Positions 9,269 through 18,180 of a DNA stretch of 44,982 nucleotides are shown here, in pieces (position 1 is the first letter of the stretch; each line of letters opens with the position of its first letter). The notes under the pieces are model-generated. The model was given only the letters and a program-made list of their open reading frames with translations. It did no database searches and was not told the DNA's origin. Source of the DNA: Clostridia bacterium (lineage in GTDB: Bacteria > Bacillota > Clostridia > Oscillospirales > CAG-272); assembly GCA_017481495.1 (NCBI GenBank), contig JAFUPC010000056.1:1-44982 (forward strand). The letters are read 5' to 3'. The position numbers were made by a program, and so were the translations under genes.

Positions 9269-9329
9269 GATACACGCAAACACCACTTACCATATTCTCC
9301 ACAACTCCAAAGGACGGTGACACACCAAC

Positions 9330-11045
9330 GTGAAATACATCTTAAAATATATAAAACCCCATCTCGGCAGGATGTCGCTGGGGCTGTTTATCAAGTTCAT
9401 TGGCACCATCACGGACTTACTGCTTCCGTACATCATGGCGCACATCATCGACAACGTCGTGCCGACAAAGGACGTGCCGCTCATCGTGTGGTGGGGCGTG
9501 TGCATGGTGCTGTGCTCGGTCGTGTGCATGGCGGGAAACGTCATTGCGAACCGCATGGCATCGGCGGTAGCGCGGGATGCCGCGCAGGCACTGCGGCACG
9601 ACCTCTTTTCCCGCATTATGCTCCTGTCCTGCCATCAGGTCGATACCTTCACGATCCCGTCGCTGGAATCGCGCCTGACGACCGACACCTACAACATTCA
9701 CAATATGCTCGGACGGATGCAGAGACTCGGTGTCCGCGCGCCGATTCTGCTCATCGGCGGCATTCTCATCACGGCGTACATGGAACCCGTTCTGACCCTT
9801 GTCATGGTGGCGGTTCTGCCGTTCATCACGGTCGTGGTGTATAAAATTTCCGCAAAGGGCATCCCGCTCTACGCACAGGTACAAGCGTCCGTTGACAGCA
9901 TGGTGCGCGTGGTGCGCGAGAACATTCAGGGCGTGCGTGTCATCAAAGCACTGTCCAAGACCGACTACGAACGCCGCCGCTATGCGGAGGTCAACGACAC
10001 ACTCGTGCAGAACGAGACAAAAGCCGGCGTGACGATGGCAGCATCGAACCCGCTTATGACTGTATTTTTGAACGCTGGCCTGACCGCCGTCATTTTCGTC
10101 GGCGCGTTCCGTGTCAACGCGGGGACAAGCGAACCCGGCAAGATCATGGCGTTCATTTCGTACTTCACGCTCATCTCAAACGCAATGCTTTCCATCACGA
10201 GAATGTTCGTCATGTACTCCAAGAGCATCGCATCGGCAAACCGCATCGGTGAGATTCTCGATGCGCCCGTGGATTTAGAACAGCTTGAAGCAATCAAACG
10301 GCAGGGAGAGCCGTATCTCGTCTTTGACCGTGTGTCCTTTTCCTACAACGGCACAAAGGACAATGTAAAGAATATTTCCTTTACGGTAGGCGAGGGCGGC
10401 ACGCTCGGCATCATCGGCGCGACCGGGTCGGGAAAGACGACCCTGCTTGCCCTGCTTCTGCGCTTTTATGACGTAAAAAGCGGCTCCATCCGCATTGGCG
10501 GCCGTGACATCCGCTCCATGGACGAGGGAGAACTGCGCGAAAAATTCGGCACGGCTTTGCAGAACGACTTCATTTATGAGGACACCGTTGCCGAGAACAT
10601 CCGCATCGGGCGCGACATTCCGATGGAGGAGCTGCGCCGCGCGGCGGAAAACGCACAGGCACTGGACTTCATCGACGCCTTTGACGACGGCTTTGACCAT
10701 ATGCTGACGACCAAGGGCACGAACATCTCCGGCGGTCAAAGACAGCGGCTTCTCATCTCCCGCGCGCTTGCGGGAAAGCCGGAAATTCTCCTGCTTGACG
10801 ATGCTTCCTCTGCGCTTGACTACAAGACGGATGCCAATCTCCGCCGCGCCCTGCGCGAAAAATGCACGGAGACCCGCGCAACGATCCTTGTTGCACAGCG
10901 CATTTCCGCCGTCATGCACTGCGACCGAATTCTTGTCATCGACGAGGGTGAGATCATCGGTGCGGGCACGCATGAACAGTTGCTTGAATCGTGCGAAATT
11001 TACCGCGAAATTGCGGATTCCCAGCTGGGAGGTGTGGTAGAATGA
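9330..11045 (+). CDS. ABC exporter half-transporter, degenerate-site subunit
   Basis: 571 residues from GTG 9330 (AGGACGG 13-16 nt upstream, a rather long spacing). Six membrane segments (about 15-300) precede an ATPase domain. The Walker A motif GATGSGKTT is at about 364-372 and the signature ISGGQRQRL is canonical. Walker B ends in LLLDDASSALD, with Asp in place of the catalytic Glu (about 492), and the switch region reads VAQRIS, with Gln in place of His (about 522). This is the pattern of the degenerate subunit (BmrC/TM287/LmrC-like) in heterodimeric exporters. It overlaps the partner gene by 4 bp. Substrate (drug, lipid or peptide) cannot be told from sequence. Confidence 0.9.
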   Translation: MKYILKYIKPHLGRMSLGLFIKFIGTITDLLLPYIMAHIIDNVVPTKDVPLIVWWGVCMVLCSVVCMAGNVIANRMASAVARDAAQALRHDLFSRIMLLSCHQVDTFTIPSLESRLTTDTYNIHNMLGRMQRLGVRAPILLIGGILITAYMEPVLTLVMVAVLPFITVVVYKISAKGIPLYAQVQASVDSMVRVVRENIQGVRVIKALSKTDYERRRYAEVNDTLVQNETKAGVTMAASNPLMTVFLNAGLTAVIFVGAFRVNAGTSEPGKIMAFISYFTLISNAMLSITRMFVMYSKSIASANRIGEILDAPVDLEQLEAIKRQGEPYLVFDRVSFSYNGTKDNVKNISFTVGEGGTLGIIGATGSGKTTLLALLLRFYDVKSGSIRIGGRDIRSMDEGELREKFGTALQNDFIYEDTVAENIRIGRDIPMEELRRAAENAQALDFIDAFDDGFDHMLTTKGTNISGGQRQRLLISRALAGKPEILLLDDASSALDYKTDANLRRALREKCTETRATILVAQRISAVMHCDRILVIDEGEIIGAGTHEQLLESCEIYREIADSQLGGVVE

Positions 11046-12868
11046 ACGGAAAAGCACCGATGGGCGGCAGAAATGCCGGCAAGACCCCAACGAAAAATCA
11101 GGTCAAGGACCAAAAGATGACCGGTGCCGACCGCATCCGGGTGATCAGGCGGCTCGGCGGTTATATGCTCCGCTACAAGGGACTGATTCTCGTGATCCTT
11201 TTGTTCATGATCGCCTCCAACCTCTTTTCGCTGATCGGGCCGCTTCTCTCGGGGTATGCCATTGACGCCATTGAGCCGGGGATAGGAAAAGTCGATTTCG
11301 ATTCCGTCTTTCTTTACTGCGCGCTGATGCTCCTGTTCTACATCGCATCGGCGGTGCTGTCGTATTTCAACGCGACGTTGATGATAAAATTGTCCCAGAG
11401 CATCACGCGGACGATGCGGCGGGAGGTCTTTGACCACCTGACCACGCTCCCGGTCGGCTATTTTGATGCGAACCAGACGGGCGAGATCATCAGCCACATT
11501 TCCTATGATATTGACACGGTGAACGCATCGCTGTCCAATGACCTTTTGCAGATCTGCACCAGCGTTATCACCATCGTCGGCTCGCTTGCGATGATGATCT
11601 CCATTTCCCCTCTGCTTCTGCTCGTATTCTGCATCACGGTACCGATGTCCATTCTCTTCACCCGCTACAAAGCGAAAAAGGTCCAGCCGCTGTTCCGCCG
11701 CCGTTCCGCCATGCTCGGAACTCTGAACGGTTATGCGGAGGAAATGCTCTCCGGTCAGAAGACCATCAAGGCGTACCACAAGGAAGATGTCATCGTTGAC
11801 CGCTTTGACGGTCACAACAAAAACGCGGTGGATGCGTATTACGAAGCCGATTACCAAGGGTGCATGATCGGCCCGAGCGTCAACTTCATCAACAACCTGT
11901 CGTTGTCGCTCATTTCCATGTTCGGCGCGATGCTGTATATGTTCGGAAAGGTTACGCTCGGCAATGTCTCCACATTCATCCAGTACAGCCGCAAGTTCTC
12001 CGGCCCCATCAATGAAATGGCGAACATCATGGCGGAGCTGCAATCCGCGTGTGCGGCGGCGGAAAGGGTCTTCCGTCTGCTCGACGAGGCGCCGGAAAAG
12101 CCGGACGATGCGGATGCCGAGGTTCTCACGGACGTAAAAGGCGGCGTGAAGCTCGACCATGTGCGGTTCGGTTATACCGAGGAAAAGGTCATCATCGGAG
12201 ACCTGTCGCTGGATGTTGCGCCGGGCAAAATGATCGCCATTGTCGGCCCCACGGGCGCGGGCAAAACGACCATCATCAATCTTTTGATGCGCTTTTACGA
12301 CCCGCAGGCGGGAACCATTTCCGTTGACGGACACGACATCTGCCACGTCACCCGCGACAGCCTGCGCGCAGCGTATACGATGGTCTTGCAGGACACATGG
12401 CTGTTCCACGGCACGATCTTTGACAACATCGCTTACGGCAAAGAGGGCGCGACCGAAGAAGAGGTCATCGCGGCGGCAAAGGCGGCGAAGATCCATTCGT
12501 TCATCGAAACGCTTCCCGACGGCTACAACACGGTTCTGACCGACGACGGCACGGGCATCTCCAAAGGACAGAAGCAGCTGCTCACCATCGCCCGCGCCAT
12601 GCTCGCCGACGCTTCCATGCTCATCCTCGACGAGGCGACCTCCAACGTCGACAGCCGCACCGAGATCCGCATCCAGGAAGCCATGGTCCGATTAATGGAG
12701 GGACGGACGTGCTTTGTCATCGCGCACCGCCTGTCCACCATCAAAAACGCCGATCAGATTCTGGTCATCAACGGCGGCACCGTCACCGAGACCGGCACGC
12801 ACGAGGAACTCATGCAGAAAGAGGACGGGGTGTATCGGAGACTGTTCAGGGCGCAGTTTGAGGCGTGA
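11042..12868 (+). CDS. ABC exporter half-transporter, catalytic-site subunit
   Basis: 608 residues from ATG 11042, overlapping the preceding stop by ATGA and with GGGAGGTG upstream. A Gly/Lys-rich, about 30-residue N-terminal tail precedes six membrane segments and an ATPase domain. Walker A is GPTGAGKTT (about 402), Walker B ends LILDEATSNVD with the catalytic Glu (about 529), and the switch His is present (IAHRLS, about 561). The signature motif is altered to ISKGQKQ. Canonical Glu/His here plus a canonical signature in the partner gives one complete composite ATP site, as in BmrD/TM288/LmrD-type subunits. The two genes therefore almost certainly form an obligate heterodimer. Confidence 0.93.
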   Translation: MNGKAPMGGRNAGKTPTKNQVKDQKMTGADRIRVIRRLGGYMLRYKGLILVILLFMIASNLFSLIGPLLSGYAIDAIEPGIGKVDFDSVFLYCALMLLFYIASAVLSYFNATLMIKLSQSITRTMRREVFDHLTTLPVGYFDANQTGEIISHISYDIDTVNASLSNDLLQICTSVITIVGSLAMMISISPLLLLVFCITVPMSILFTRYKAKKVQPLFRRRSAMLGTLNGYAEEMLSGQKTIKAYHKEDVIVDRFDGHNKNAVDAYYEADYQGCMIGPSVNFINNLSLSLISMFGAMLYMFGKVTLGNVSTFIQYSRKFSGPINEMANIMAELQSACAAAERVFRLLDEAPEKPDDADAEVLTDVKGGVKLDHVRFGYTEEKVIIGDLSLDVAPGKMIAIVGPTGAGKTTIINLLMRFYDPQAGTISVDGHDICHVTRDSLRAAYTMVLQDTWLFHGTIFDNIAYGKEGATEEEVIAAAKAAKIHSFIETLPDGYNTVLTDDGTGISKGQKQLLTIARAMLADASMLILDEATSNVDSRTEIRIQEAMVRLMEGRTCFVIAHRLSTIKNADQILVINGGTVTETGTHEELMQKEDGVYRRLFRAQFEA

Positions 12869-12892
12869 GTAATAAGAAGAAAGGACAAACCC

Positions 12893-13882
12893 ATGAAAAA
12901 ACGAACCAAACGCTGGCTCCATCTTGCGCGGAACTGGGGAATTTTCCTCGGTGCGATCGCGCTCATCTGGATCATATTGCTCCTTGCACGGCCGAACGTG
13001 ACTTACGCGATCCTTGAAAAATATTTCTCCGGGCGGGAGGACGTGGGACTGTCGGAGGTCAGATGGTCGGACTTTATTGAGGACATCTGCGACCCGGAGA
13101 CGGAGATTTCCTATTATACCATAGAAGAGCTGATGGCAGGAAACGTGGAGGGGGTCAACTATACAAACGGCCTTTATATCCTCAACGACCGCTATTATAT
13201 CCACAATGAGGACTTTTCGCTTCTGCTTGAGGAGACCGCGCTCGACGGCTACGGCACCGTGACGATGGTACGCGGCGCGGCGGATGCATTGAAAGAACTC
13301 CTTGCGGCGGCAGAAGCGGAAACAGGGGAACGCTTCATTCTCGGCGAATCCTATGTGGACGGCGCGGACAAGTCTGCCGACCACGGCAACGACTGCTATC
13401 TTTACGACTATTACGACACAAGCGAACACGTCACGGGTACGTCCATTGATTTGCTCGTGGAGGGTCAGGACTACCGCACCTATATGCGCTCCCACCTTGC
13501 CAAATGGCTTCAGGACAACGCATGGCGCTTCGGCTTTGTTGTCCGGTATCCGTTCTGGGAGGGCGAATGGACAGGCGTGTTCTTCCAGCCGTGGCACATC
13601 CACTACGTCGGTCAGCCCCACGCGGCAATGCTCTACGAGTCCCGTATGCCGCTGGAAGAATATATGGAAAAGAACTACACCACCCGCAGACGGTTCTATT
13701 TCGTTGATCTTACACAGGACAGTGTGACAACGACGTATGTCATTTTCCGCCAGACATCCACCGACGGGCAGATCTATATCCCCGATACCCTGTCTGAGGT
13801 CGAGGTGTCCTATGACAATACCTGGGGGCATTATTATGTGACAGGTGTGCTTTCGCAGAAGCAGGCGACGGCGGAGGAGTAA
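12893..13882 (+). CDS. Membrane-anchored VanY-like D-alanyl-D-alanine carboxypeptidase (M15B) with substituted catalytic Glu
   Basis: 329 residues from ATG 12893, 24 bp after the ABC operon, with AAAGGAC upstream. A basic N-terminus and one membrane segment (about 12-32) place the domain outside the cell. Zinc-site motifs are present: SEHVTGTSID gives His179 and Asp186, and PWHIHYVG gives His235. The family motif before the last ligand is normally EPWH, where Glu is the catalytic base; here the codon at 13586-13588 is CAG, giving QPWH. The fold and metal site therefore look intact but DD-carboxypeptidase activity is doubtful. A C-terminal beta-rich extension of about 80 residues is unassigned. 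Role in peptidoglycan trimming or binding is inferred from family. Confidence 0.85.
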   Translation: MKKRTKRWLHLARNWGIFLGAIALIWIILLLARPNVTYAILEKYFSGREDVGLSEVRWSDFIEDICDPETEISYYTIEELMAGNVEGVNYTNGLYILNDRYYIHNEDFSLLLEETALDGYGTVTMVRGAADALKELLAAAEAETGERFILGESYVDGADKSADHGNDCYLYDYYDTSEHVTGTSIDLLVEGQDYRTYMRSHLAKWLQDNAWRFGFVVRYPFWEGEWTGVFFQPWHIHYVGQPHAAMLYESRMPLEEYMEKNYTTRRRFYFVDLTQDSVTTTYVIFRQTSTDGQIYIPDTLSEVEVSYDNTWGHYYVTGVLSQKQATAEE

Positions 13883-13885
13883 AAG

Positions 13886-14010
13886 CGAAGATATTGATAT
13901 TGTTTTGCGCTGTGCGAACGTTTGCAATATGCAAACAGGGGATTTTGTAGGGGGGCCTATATGGTTTCGCTTTGCGAAACCTTGCTCCCGCGGTCACCGT
14001 GTAACGGTGA
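13886..14010 (+). repeat. Dispersed palindromic repeat, family B copy 1
   Basis: The gap 13883-14199 holds this element and a promoter. Visible parts are TTTGCAATATGCAAA (dyad), TTTTGTAGGGGGGCC, the dyad GGTTTCGC-TTT-GCGAAACC and GTCACCG...CGGTGAC. The block from TTTGTA through CTCCCGCGG recurs at 33587-33710 on the minus strand and, more diverged, at 30358-30440. No coding capacity is seen. Confidence 0.7.
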
Positions 14011-14127
14011 CATATGATAAACCTTTCAATGGTGCGCAAGATTTTCAGATCATCATCGTCGCCTTTCCGTTGCCAACATTCTTCCTCCACCATACAAAAA
14101 CTTTACCTCCCCCCGACACAACTTCCC

Positions 14128-14156
14128 TTGACACCCGCCGCATTCCGTGGTATAAT
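14128..14156 (+). promoter_or_regulatory. Perfect consensus extended -10 promoter
   Basis: TTGACA (14128-14133), a 17-bp spacer and TATAAT (14151-14156) preceded by TGG. Transcription would start near 14163, giving a 37-nt leader to the solute-binding protein gene at 14200. Confidence 0.9.
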
Positions 14157-14199
14157 CAATAACGAACAGAAAAATCATCAGAAACCGAGGGCATTTCCT

Positions 14200-15693
14200 A
14201 TGAAAAAACAGAATCTCTTCCTGTCAGCACTCCTCGTCTCCGCGCTTCTGTGCGCGTGCTCGGACGGAGGCAGTACCAACACAGATACCAAAACAGCAGA
14301 TTCCACCGGGGTACCTGCCGTCACAACAGAACCGGCGGAGATGGAACCCGCATACGCTGCGGACGATCTGCCGGACGAACTGGACTTCGGCGGTGCGACA
14401 GCGCACATTTTCGGCTGGGAGGGTTCCGGCAACGCGGAATTTTATGTAGAGGAAGAAAACGGTGACATCGTCAACGATGCCATTTATCTGCGCAACCGCA
14501 CCGTGGAGGAGCGGCTGAATCTCACCCTGACCTACACCCTTGCGGCAGGCGCGTACAACGACCGCGCGGCATGGGTCAAGCAGGTCACGCAGAGCACGAT
14601 GGCGGGAGACGGCGCGAACGACATCGTCGCAGGGTATTCCATGAGCGGCGCAACGCTGGCATACAACCGTCTGCTCGTGGATTTGATGGAACTCGATTAC
14701 ATCGATTTTGACAAGCCGTGGTGGCCGGATTCGCTCATTGACGAGGCAACCTGCGGCGGAAAGCTGTATTTCTGCTCCGGCGACATTTCCACCAACATGA
14801 TTTATATGCTGTACGCCGTCTATTTCAACAAGACGATGGCGCAGAATTACGACATCGACCCCTCGTCGCTTTACGACATGGTGCGTAACGGCGAATGGAC
14901 ACTTGACAAGATGATCGCCCTTTCTGAGGGTCTGTACAATGACCTGAACGGCAACGGTCAGAAAGATGCGGAGGACCAATTCGGCTATACCACGCATTCC
15001 GTGTGGTCGGATACGTTCTTCTTTGCAAGCGGTCTGCGCACCACGACCATCGGTGAGGACGGTCTTCCCGTGCTGTCGGAGGAATTCGGCGGAGAAAAGA
15101 CACAGGCGCTTCTGGAAAAGCTGGTCGATGTATTCTACAATCAAAGCGATATGTTTTTCACCAACGACTCCAACCAGCTCGTGCGCGACCAGTTCATGGA
15201 GAGCCGCGCGCTGTTTGCGACGACAGAGGTGTATTTTGCAAGCAACTACCTGCGCGATGCCGACCTGGATTACGGCATTCTGCCCGTTCCGAAGTACGAC
15301 GAGGGGCAGGAGGACTATTACACCGTCGCATCGTTCCCGTATACACTGTACGGCATTCCCGTGGATGCCGGAGATCCCGATATGTCCGCGGCCATTCTCG
15401 AATGCCTTGCTTCCGAGTCGTACAGAACCGTTTCCCCCGCGCTGTTTGAAACGGCACTCAAGGTCAAATACGCTTCCGACAACGATGCTTCCGAAATGTA
15501 CGACGTCATCCGCGGCTCCGCCGTCTTCGACATCGGCCGTATCTTCAACGACAGTGTCAGCGGCAAGACATACTCCATGTTCCGCTCCTGCCTGATTGAC
15601 GGGAATGCAAACTGGATTTCCACGTATGAGAAAAATGAGAAGTCGCTGCAGAAAGCATTTGATAAGGTCATTGCGGCGTTGACGGAGGAATAA
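14200..15693 (+). CDS. Extracellular solute-binding lipoprotein (family 1-like)
   Basis: 497 residues from ATG 14200, with CGAGG about 10 nt upstream. The first 20 residues are a lipoprotein signal peptide ending LCAC (lipidated Cys20), followed by a Thr/Glu-rich tether. The mature part resembles large sugar-type ABC binding proteins: a two-lobed pattern, the phrase YFNKTMAQNYDIDP, NGEWTLDKMIALSE, and a calcium-loop-like DLNGNGQKDAEDQFG. It should capture a solute, likely an oligosaccharide, outside the membrane for an ABC importer. No permease or ATPase gene lies next to it, so it is an orphan or serves a distant transporter. It has its own consensus promoter and a terminator downstream. Confidence 0.85.
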   Translation: MKKQNLFLSALLVSALLCACSDGGSTNTDTKTADSTGVPAVTTEPAEMEPAYAADDLPDELDFGGATAHIFGWEGSGNAEFYVEEENGDIVNDAIYLRNRTVEERLNLTLTYTLAAGAYNDRAAWVKQVTQSTMAGDGANDIVAGYSMSGATLAYNRLLVDLMELDYIDFDKPWWPDSLIDEATCGGKLYFCSGDISTNMIYMLYAVYFNKTMAQNYDIDPSSLYDMVRNGEWTLDKMIALSEGLYNDLNGNGQKDAEDQFGYTTHSVWSDTFFFASGLRTTTIGEDGLPVLSEEFGGEKTQALLEKLVDVFYNQSDMFFTNDSNQLVRDQFMESRALFATTEVYFASNYLRDADLDYGILPVPKYDEGQEDYYTVASFPYTLYGIPVDAGDPDMSAAILECLASESYRTVSPALFETALKVKYASDNDASEMYDVIRGSAVFDIGRIFNDSVSGKTYSMFRSCLIDGNANWISTYEKNEKSLQKAFDKVIAALTEE

Positions 15694-15790
15694 TCCGCAA
15701 TCCCACCGGACAGAAGACATTCCGTCCCGCGAAGATACCATCATATGAGAGTGATTTCCGGCAGGATCGGAGCATTTGAATGATAAATAG

Positions 15791-15832
15791 CTGACCAAGC
15801 ACCGCTCTGCACGGCTGCATGGTCAGTTTTTC
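15791..15832 (+). terminator. Probable intrinsic terminator after the solute-binding protein gene
   Basis: CTGACCA (15791-15797) pairs with TGGTCAG (15820-15826), directly followed by TTTTTC. It lies about 100 bp past the stop at 15693. Confidence 0.7.
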
Positions 15833-15934
15833 TTTGGAAACAGAGGGTGGGCTTATCGAACAAATCCAAAAAATAATCCCCCCAAAAAGTTTTGAGGGGA
15901 AACGGCTGCCGCACATTTATGCTCCATCCAAAGA

Positions 15935-15960
15935 AGGGGAACTTCTCCAAAAGTTCCCCT
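15935..15960. terminator. Hairpin between convergent genes, probable terminator of the flavodiiron gene
   Basis: AGGGGAACTT (15935-15944) and AAGTTCCCCT (15951-15960) form a perfect 10-bp stem with a 6-nt loop, 12 bp beyond the minus-strand stop at 15973. Flanking T content is modest on the minus strand (TTCTTT). A shorter hairpin, TCCCC...GGGGA, sits nearby at about 15877-15900. Confidence 0.65.
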
Positions 15961-15972
15961 CATATTATCCAT

Positions 15973-17763
15973 TTACTTTATCGGCTCAAAATCCGCCGCG
16001 CCGTGCTTGCAAAGCGGGCAGATGAAATCTTCGGGAAGCGTGTCGCCTTCGTAGATATAGCCGCAGACCTTGCAGACGTAGCCCTTCTTGCCGTCGGTTT
16101 CGGGCTTGGGCTTGACGTGATTCTGGTAGTAGGTGTAGGTCATCGTTTCACGGTCGCTCATCACGCGGGCTTCGGTGACGGAGCAGATGAACATTCCGTG
16201 CGTGTCAAGGTCGATATACTGCTCCACGGACAGCGACATAAAGCTGTTGATGTGGCGCGGCAGGAAAACAAGACCGTTGTCTGCGCGGAGCGGCTGGCAT
16301 CCGGCAAACTTATCGACATTGCGGCCGCTCTGGAAGCCGAACTTCTCGAACACGGCAAACGGTGCGTCAACGGACAGGCAGTTGATGTTCATTTTGCCGG
16401 TCTGTTTGATGACATGGTGGGAGTAGTTGTCCTTGTTGATGGTCACGGCGATGCGGTTGGGGGTGTTTGTGACCTGGGTGACTGTGTTGACGATGAGACC
16501 GTTGTCCTTTTTGCCGTCGTTGGAGGTGACGACGTACAGACCGTAGCCGATGTTGAACAGTGCTGTCAGGTCGTTCTTGTCGGCGGTCTCGTCGCGGCGT
16601 GCAAGATATTCGCGGCACAGCTCATCTGCCATCGCACCGAGCTGCTTCTGTGCTTCCTTGTCGGGTACGGAAAGGATGCGGACGGTATTTTCCACCCAGG
16701 TGATGTTCTTGGACGACGAGAGCTTTTCTTTCATGATCTTTGCCGCCATCGGTGCCCAGCTGCCGTTTTCGATGAGGGCAACGGTACGGTTCTGGAACGC
16801 GCGCTCGGTCAGATGGTCGATATATTCGCGCATGAAGGGGAAGATGTCGGCGTTATAGGTCGTGGTCGCCAAGACGAGCTTGCTGTAACGGAACGCATCG
16901 GCGACCGCCTGGGACATATCGCACCGTGCAAGGTCATGGACGACGACCTGCGGACATCCGTTTGCGCGGAGCTTGTCGGCGAACTGCAATACGGCTTTCT
17001 TTGTGTTGCCGTATACCGAGGTGTAGGCGATGACGATGCCGTCTTCTTCCGCCGTATAGGACGACCAGCTGTTGTAAAGGTCGAGATAGTAGCCGAGATT
17101 TTCGGTCAGAACCGGGCCGTGCAGGGGGCAGATCTTCTCAATTTCAAGGCCGGATGCCTTTGCAAGCAGATTCTGCACCTGTTTGCCGTATTTTCCGACG
17201 ATGCCGATATAATAGCGTCTTGCTTCGTCTGCCCAAGGAGCAGACTCGTCGGTATTGCCGAACCTGCCGAATCCGTCGGCGGAGAACAGGACCTTATCCT
17301 TTGTGTCGTAGGTGACAATGACCTCCGGCCAGTGTACCATCGGTGCGGCGACGAATGCAAGGGTGTGACTGCCCAGATTCAGCGTGTCGCCCTCTCCGAC
17401 GACGATGCGGCGATCCTCGTAGCCGGTGCCGAAGAAGTTCTCCATCATGGAAAACGCCTTTGCGGAGGAAACGATCTTCGCATCCGGATAGGTCTTTGCG
17501 AAATTGGCAATGTTCGCCGCGTGGTCAGGCTCCATGTGCTGAACGATGAGATAATCAGGCGTTCTGCCGCCGAGCGCATCGCGCAGATTGTCAAGCCATG
17601 CGTGCGTGAAATGTGCATCCACGGTGTCCATCACCGCGATCTTATCGTCAAGAATCAGATAGGAATTGTAGGAAATGCCGTCGGGCACAGTATACTGTCC
17701 CTCAAAGAGATCGACCTCACGGTCGAAAACGCCGATATAACGGATGTCATTGGTAATGGTCAT
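15973..17763 (-). CDS. Multidomain flavodiiron protein (diiron core + flavodoxin + flavin reductase + rubredoxin)
   Basis: 596 residues from ATG 17763, behind a GGAGAT-type site. Residues 1-240 are a metallo-beta-lactamase-like diiron domain with all ligands visible: His76, Glu78, Asp80/His81 (HMEPDH), His144, Asp163 and His215. A flavodoxin domain follows (IAYTSVYGNTKKA, about 246-258). About 400-550 resembles flavin reductase/DIM6-type FMN-binding domains (GLYVVTSNDGKKDNGLIVNT). A short rubredoxin ends the protein (CKVC at 564-567 and CPLC at 582-585). Flavodiiron proteins reduce O2 to water or NO to N2O in anaerobes. Here reductase, rubredoxin relay and terminal site are on one chain, so NAD(P)H or reduced flavin could feed the diiron centre directly (inference). 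Single gene with its own promoter. Confidence 0.93.
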   Translation of the reverse strand: MTITNDIRYIGVFDREVDLFEGQYTVPDGISYNSYLILDDKIAVMDTVDAHFTHAWLDNLRDALGGRTPDYLIVQHMEPDHAANIANFAKTYPDAKIVSSAKAFSMMENFFGTGYEDRRIVVGEGDTLNLGSHTLAFVAAPMVHWPEVIVTYDTKDKVLFSADGFGRFGNTDESAPWADEARRYYIGIVGKYGKQVQNLLAKASGLEIEKICPLHGPVLTENLGYYLDLYNSWSSYTAEEDGIVIAYTSVYGNTKKAVLQFADKLRANGCPQVVVHDLARCDMSQAVADAFRYSKLVLATTTYNADIFPFMREYIDHLTERAFQNRTVALIENGSWAPMAAKIMKEKLSSSKNITWVENTVRILSVPDKEAQKQLGAMADELCREYLARRDETADKNDLTALFNIGYGLYVVTSNDGKKDNGLIVNTVTQVTNTPNRIAVTINKDNYSHHVIKQTGKMNINCLSVDAPFAVFEKFGFQSGRNVDKFAGCQPLRADNGLVFLPRHINSFMSLSVEQYIDLDTHGMFICSVTEARVMSDRETMTYTYYQNHVKPKPETDGKKGYVCKVCGYIYEGDTLPEDFICPLCKHGAADFEPIK

Positions 17764-17820
17764 GGTGGAGATCCTTTCTGTCCGGTTGGTTCCGGCTCAA
17801 TGTTTACCTTTTCTGTATAC

Positions 17821-17849
17821 ATTATATCACAACTCACGCGGTTTGTAAA
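17821..17849 (-). promoter_or_regulatory. Promoter of the flavodiiron gene
   Basis: On the minus strand TTTACA (17849-17844), 17-bp spacer, TATAAT (17826-17821) with a TGA extension. The leader to ATG 17763 would be about 50 nt. Confidence 0.8.
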
Positions 17850-17919
17850 TAGGTATGCGAAAATTTTATCGGATTTAACATTTTGTTCATATTGTTCCCG
17901 GAATCGGGGGAAATGATAC

Positions 17920-17948
17920 TTGACAATTTATGTGAGATGTGTTATAAT
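17920..17948 (+). promoter_or_regulatory. Perfect consensus extended -10 promoter upstream of the cobalamin locus
   Basis: TTGACA (17920-17925), 17-bp spacer, TATAAT (17943-17948) preceded by TGT. The first credible plus-strand gene begins only at 18574, so the transcript would have a leader of about 620 nt holding a repeat, a terminator-like hairpin, two riboswitch-like elements and a terminator. Confidence 0.88.
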
Positions 17949-18008
17949 TTTGGTATGGAGTGGGGAGAGGTGTGTTGCATCAAGGTCGAAACACTGCCTT
18001 CTCTGTGT

Positions 18009-18061
18009 GTGTAGGGGATGCCTCAAAGGTTTCGCTTTGCGAAAACGGGACGTCCCTACAC
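18009..18061 (+). repeat. Dispersed palindromic repeat, family B short form, inside the leader
   Basis: Outer arms GTGTAGGGG (18009-18017) and TCCCTACAC (18053-18061) enclose the dyad GTTTCGC-TTT-GCGAAA (18029-18044). Both parts are shared with other family B copies in this window. It lies between the promoter and the riboswitches. Confidence 0.65.
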
Positions 18062-18144
18062 GATACGAGGTGCGCCGTTCTTTATGCCGATCGAATTACA
18101 CCTCCTCCACTCCCACCACCACAAAAGAATAAACGCAAGTCCAT

Positions 18145-18175
18145 AAACGCCGGAAACGAAAGTCCGAGCGTTTTT
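18145..18175 (+). terminator. Hairpin plus T-run upstream of the riboswitches (attenuator candidate)
   Basis: AAACGC-CGGA (18145-18154) pairs with TCCG-A-GCGTTT (18163-18173), followed by T to 18175. It could end a short RNA of about 220 nt starting near 17955, or be part of the 5' fold of the first riboswitch: CGCAAG at 18134-18139 can pair with CTTGCG at 18330-18335, enclosing it. Confidence 0.45.
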
Positions 18176-18180
18176 GTCGG

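Noticed and set aside
15892..17916. A plus-strand open frame of 674 codons
   Set aside because: It mirrors the flavodiiron gene, whose minus-strand product has all metal and flavin motifs.
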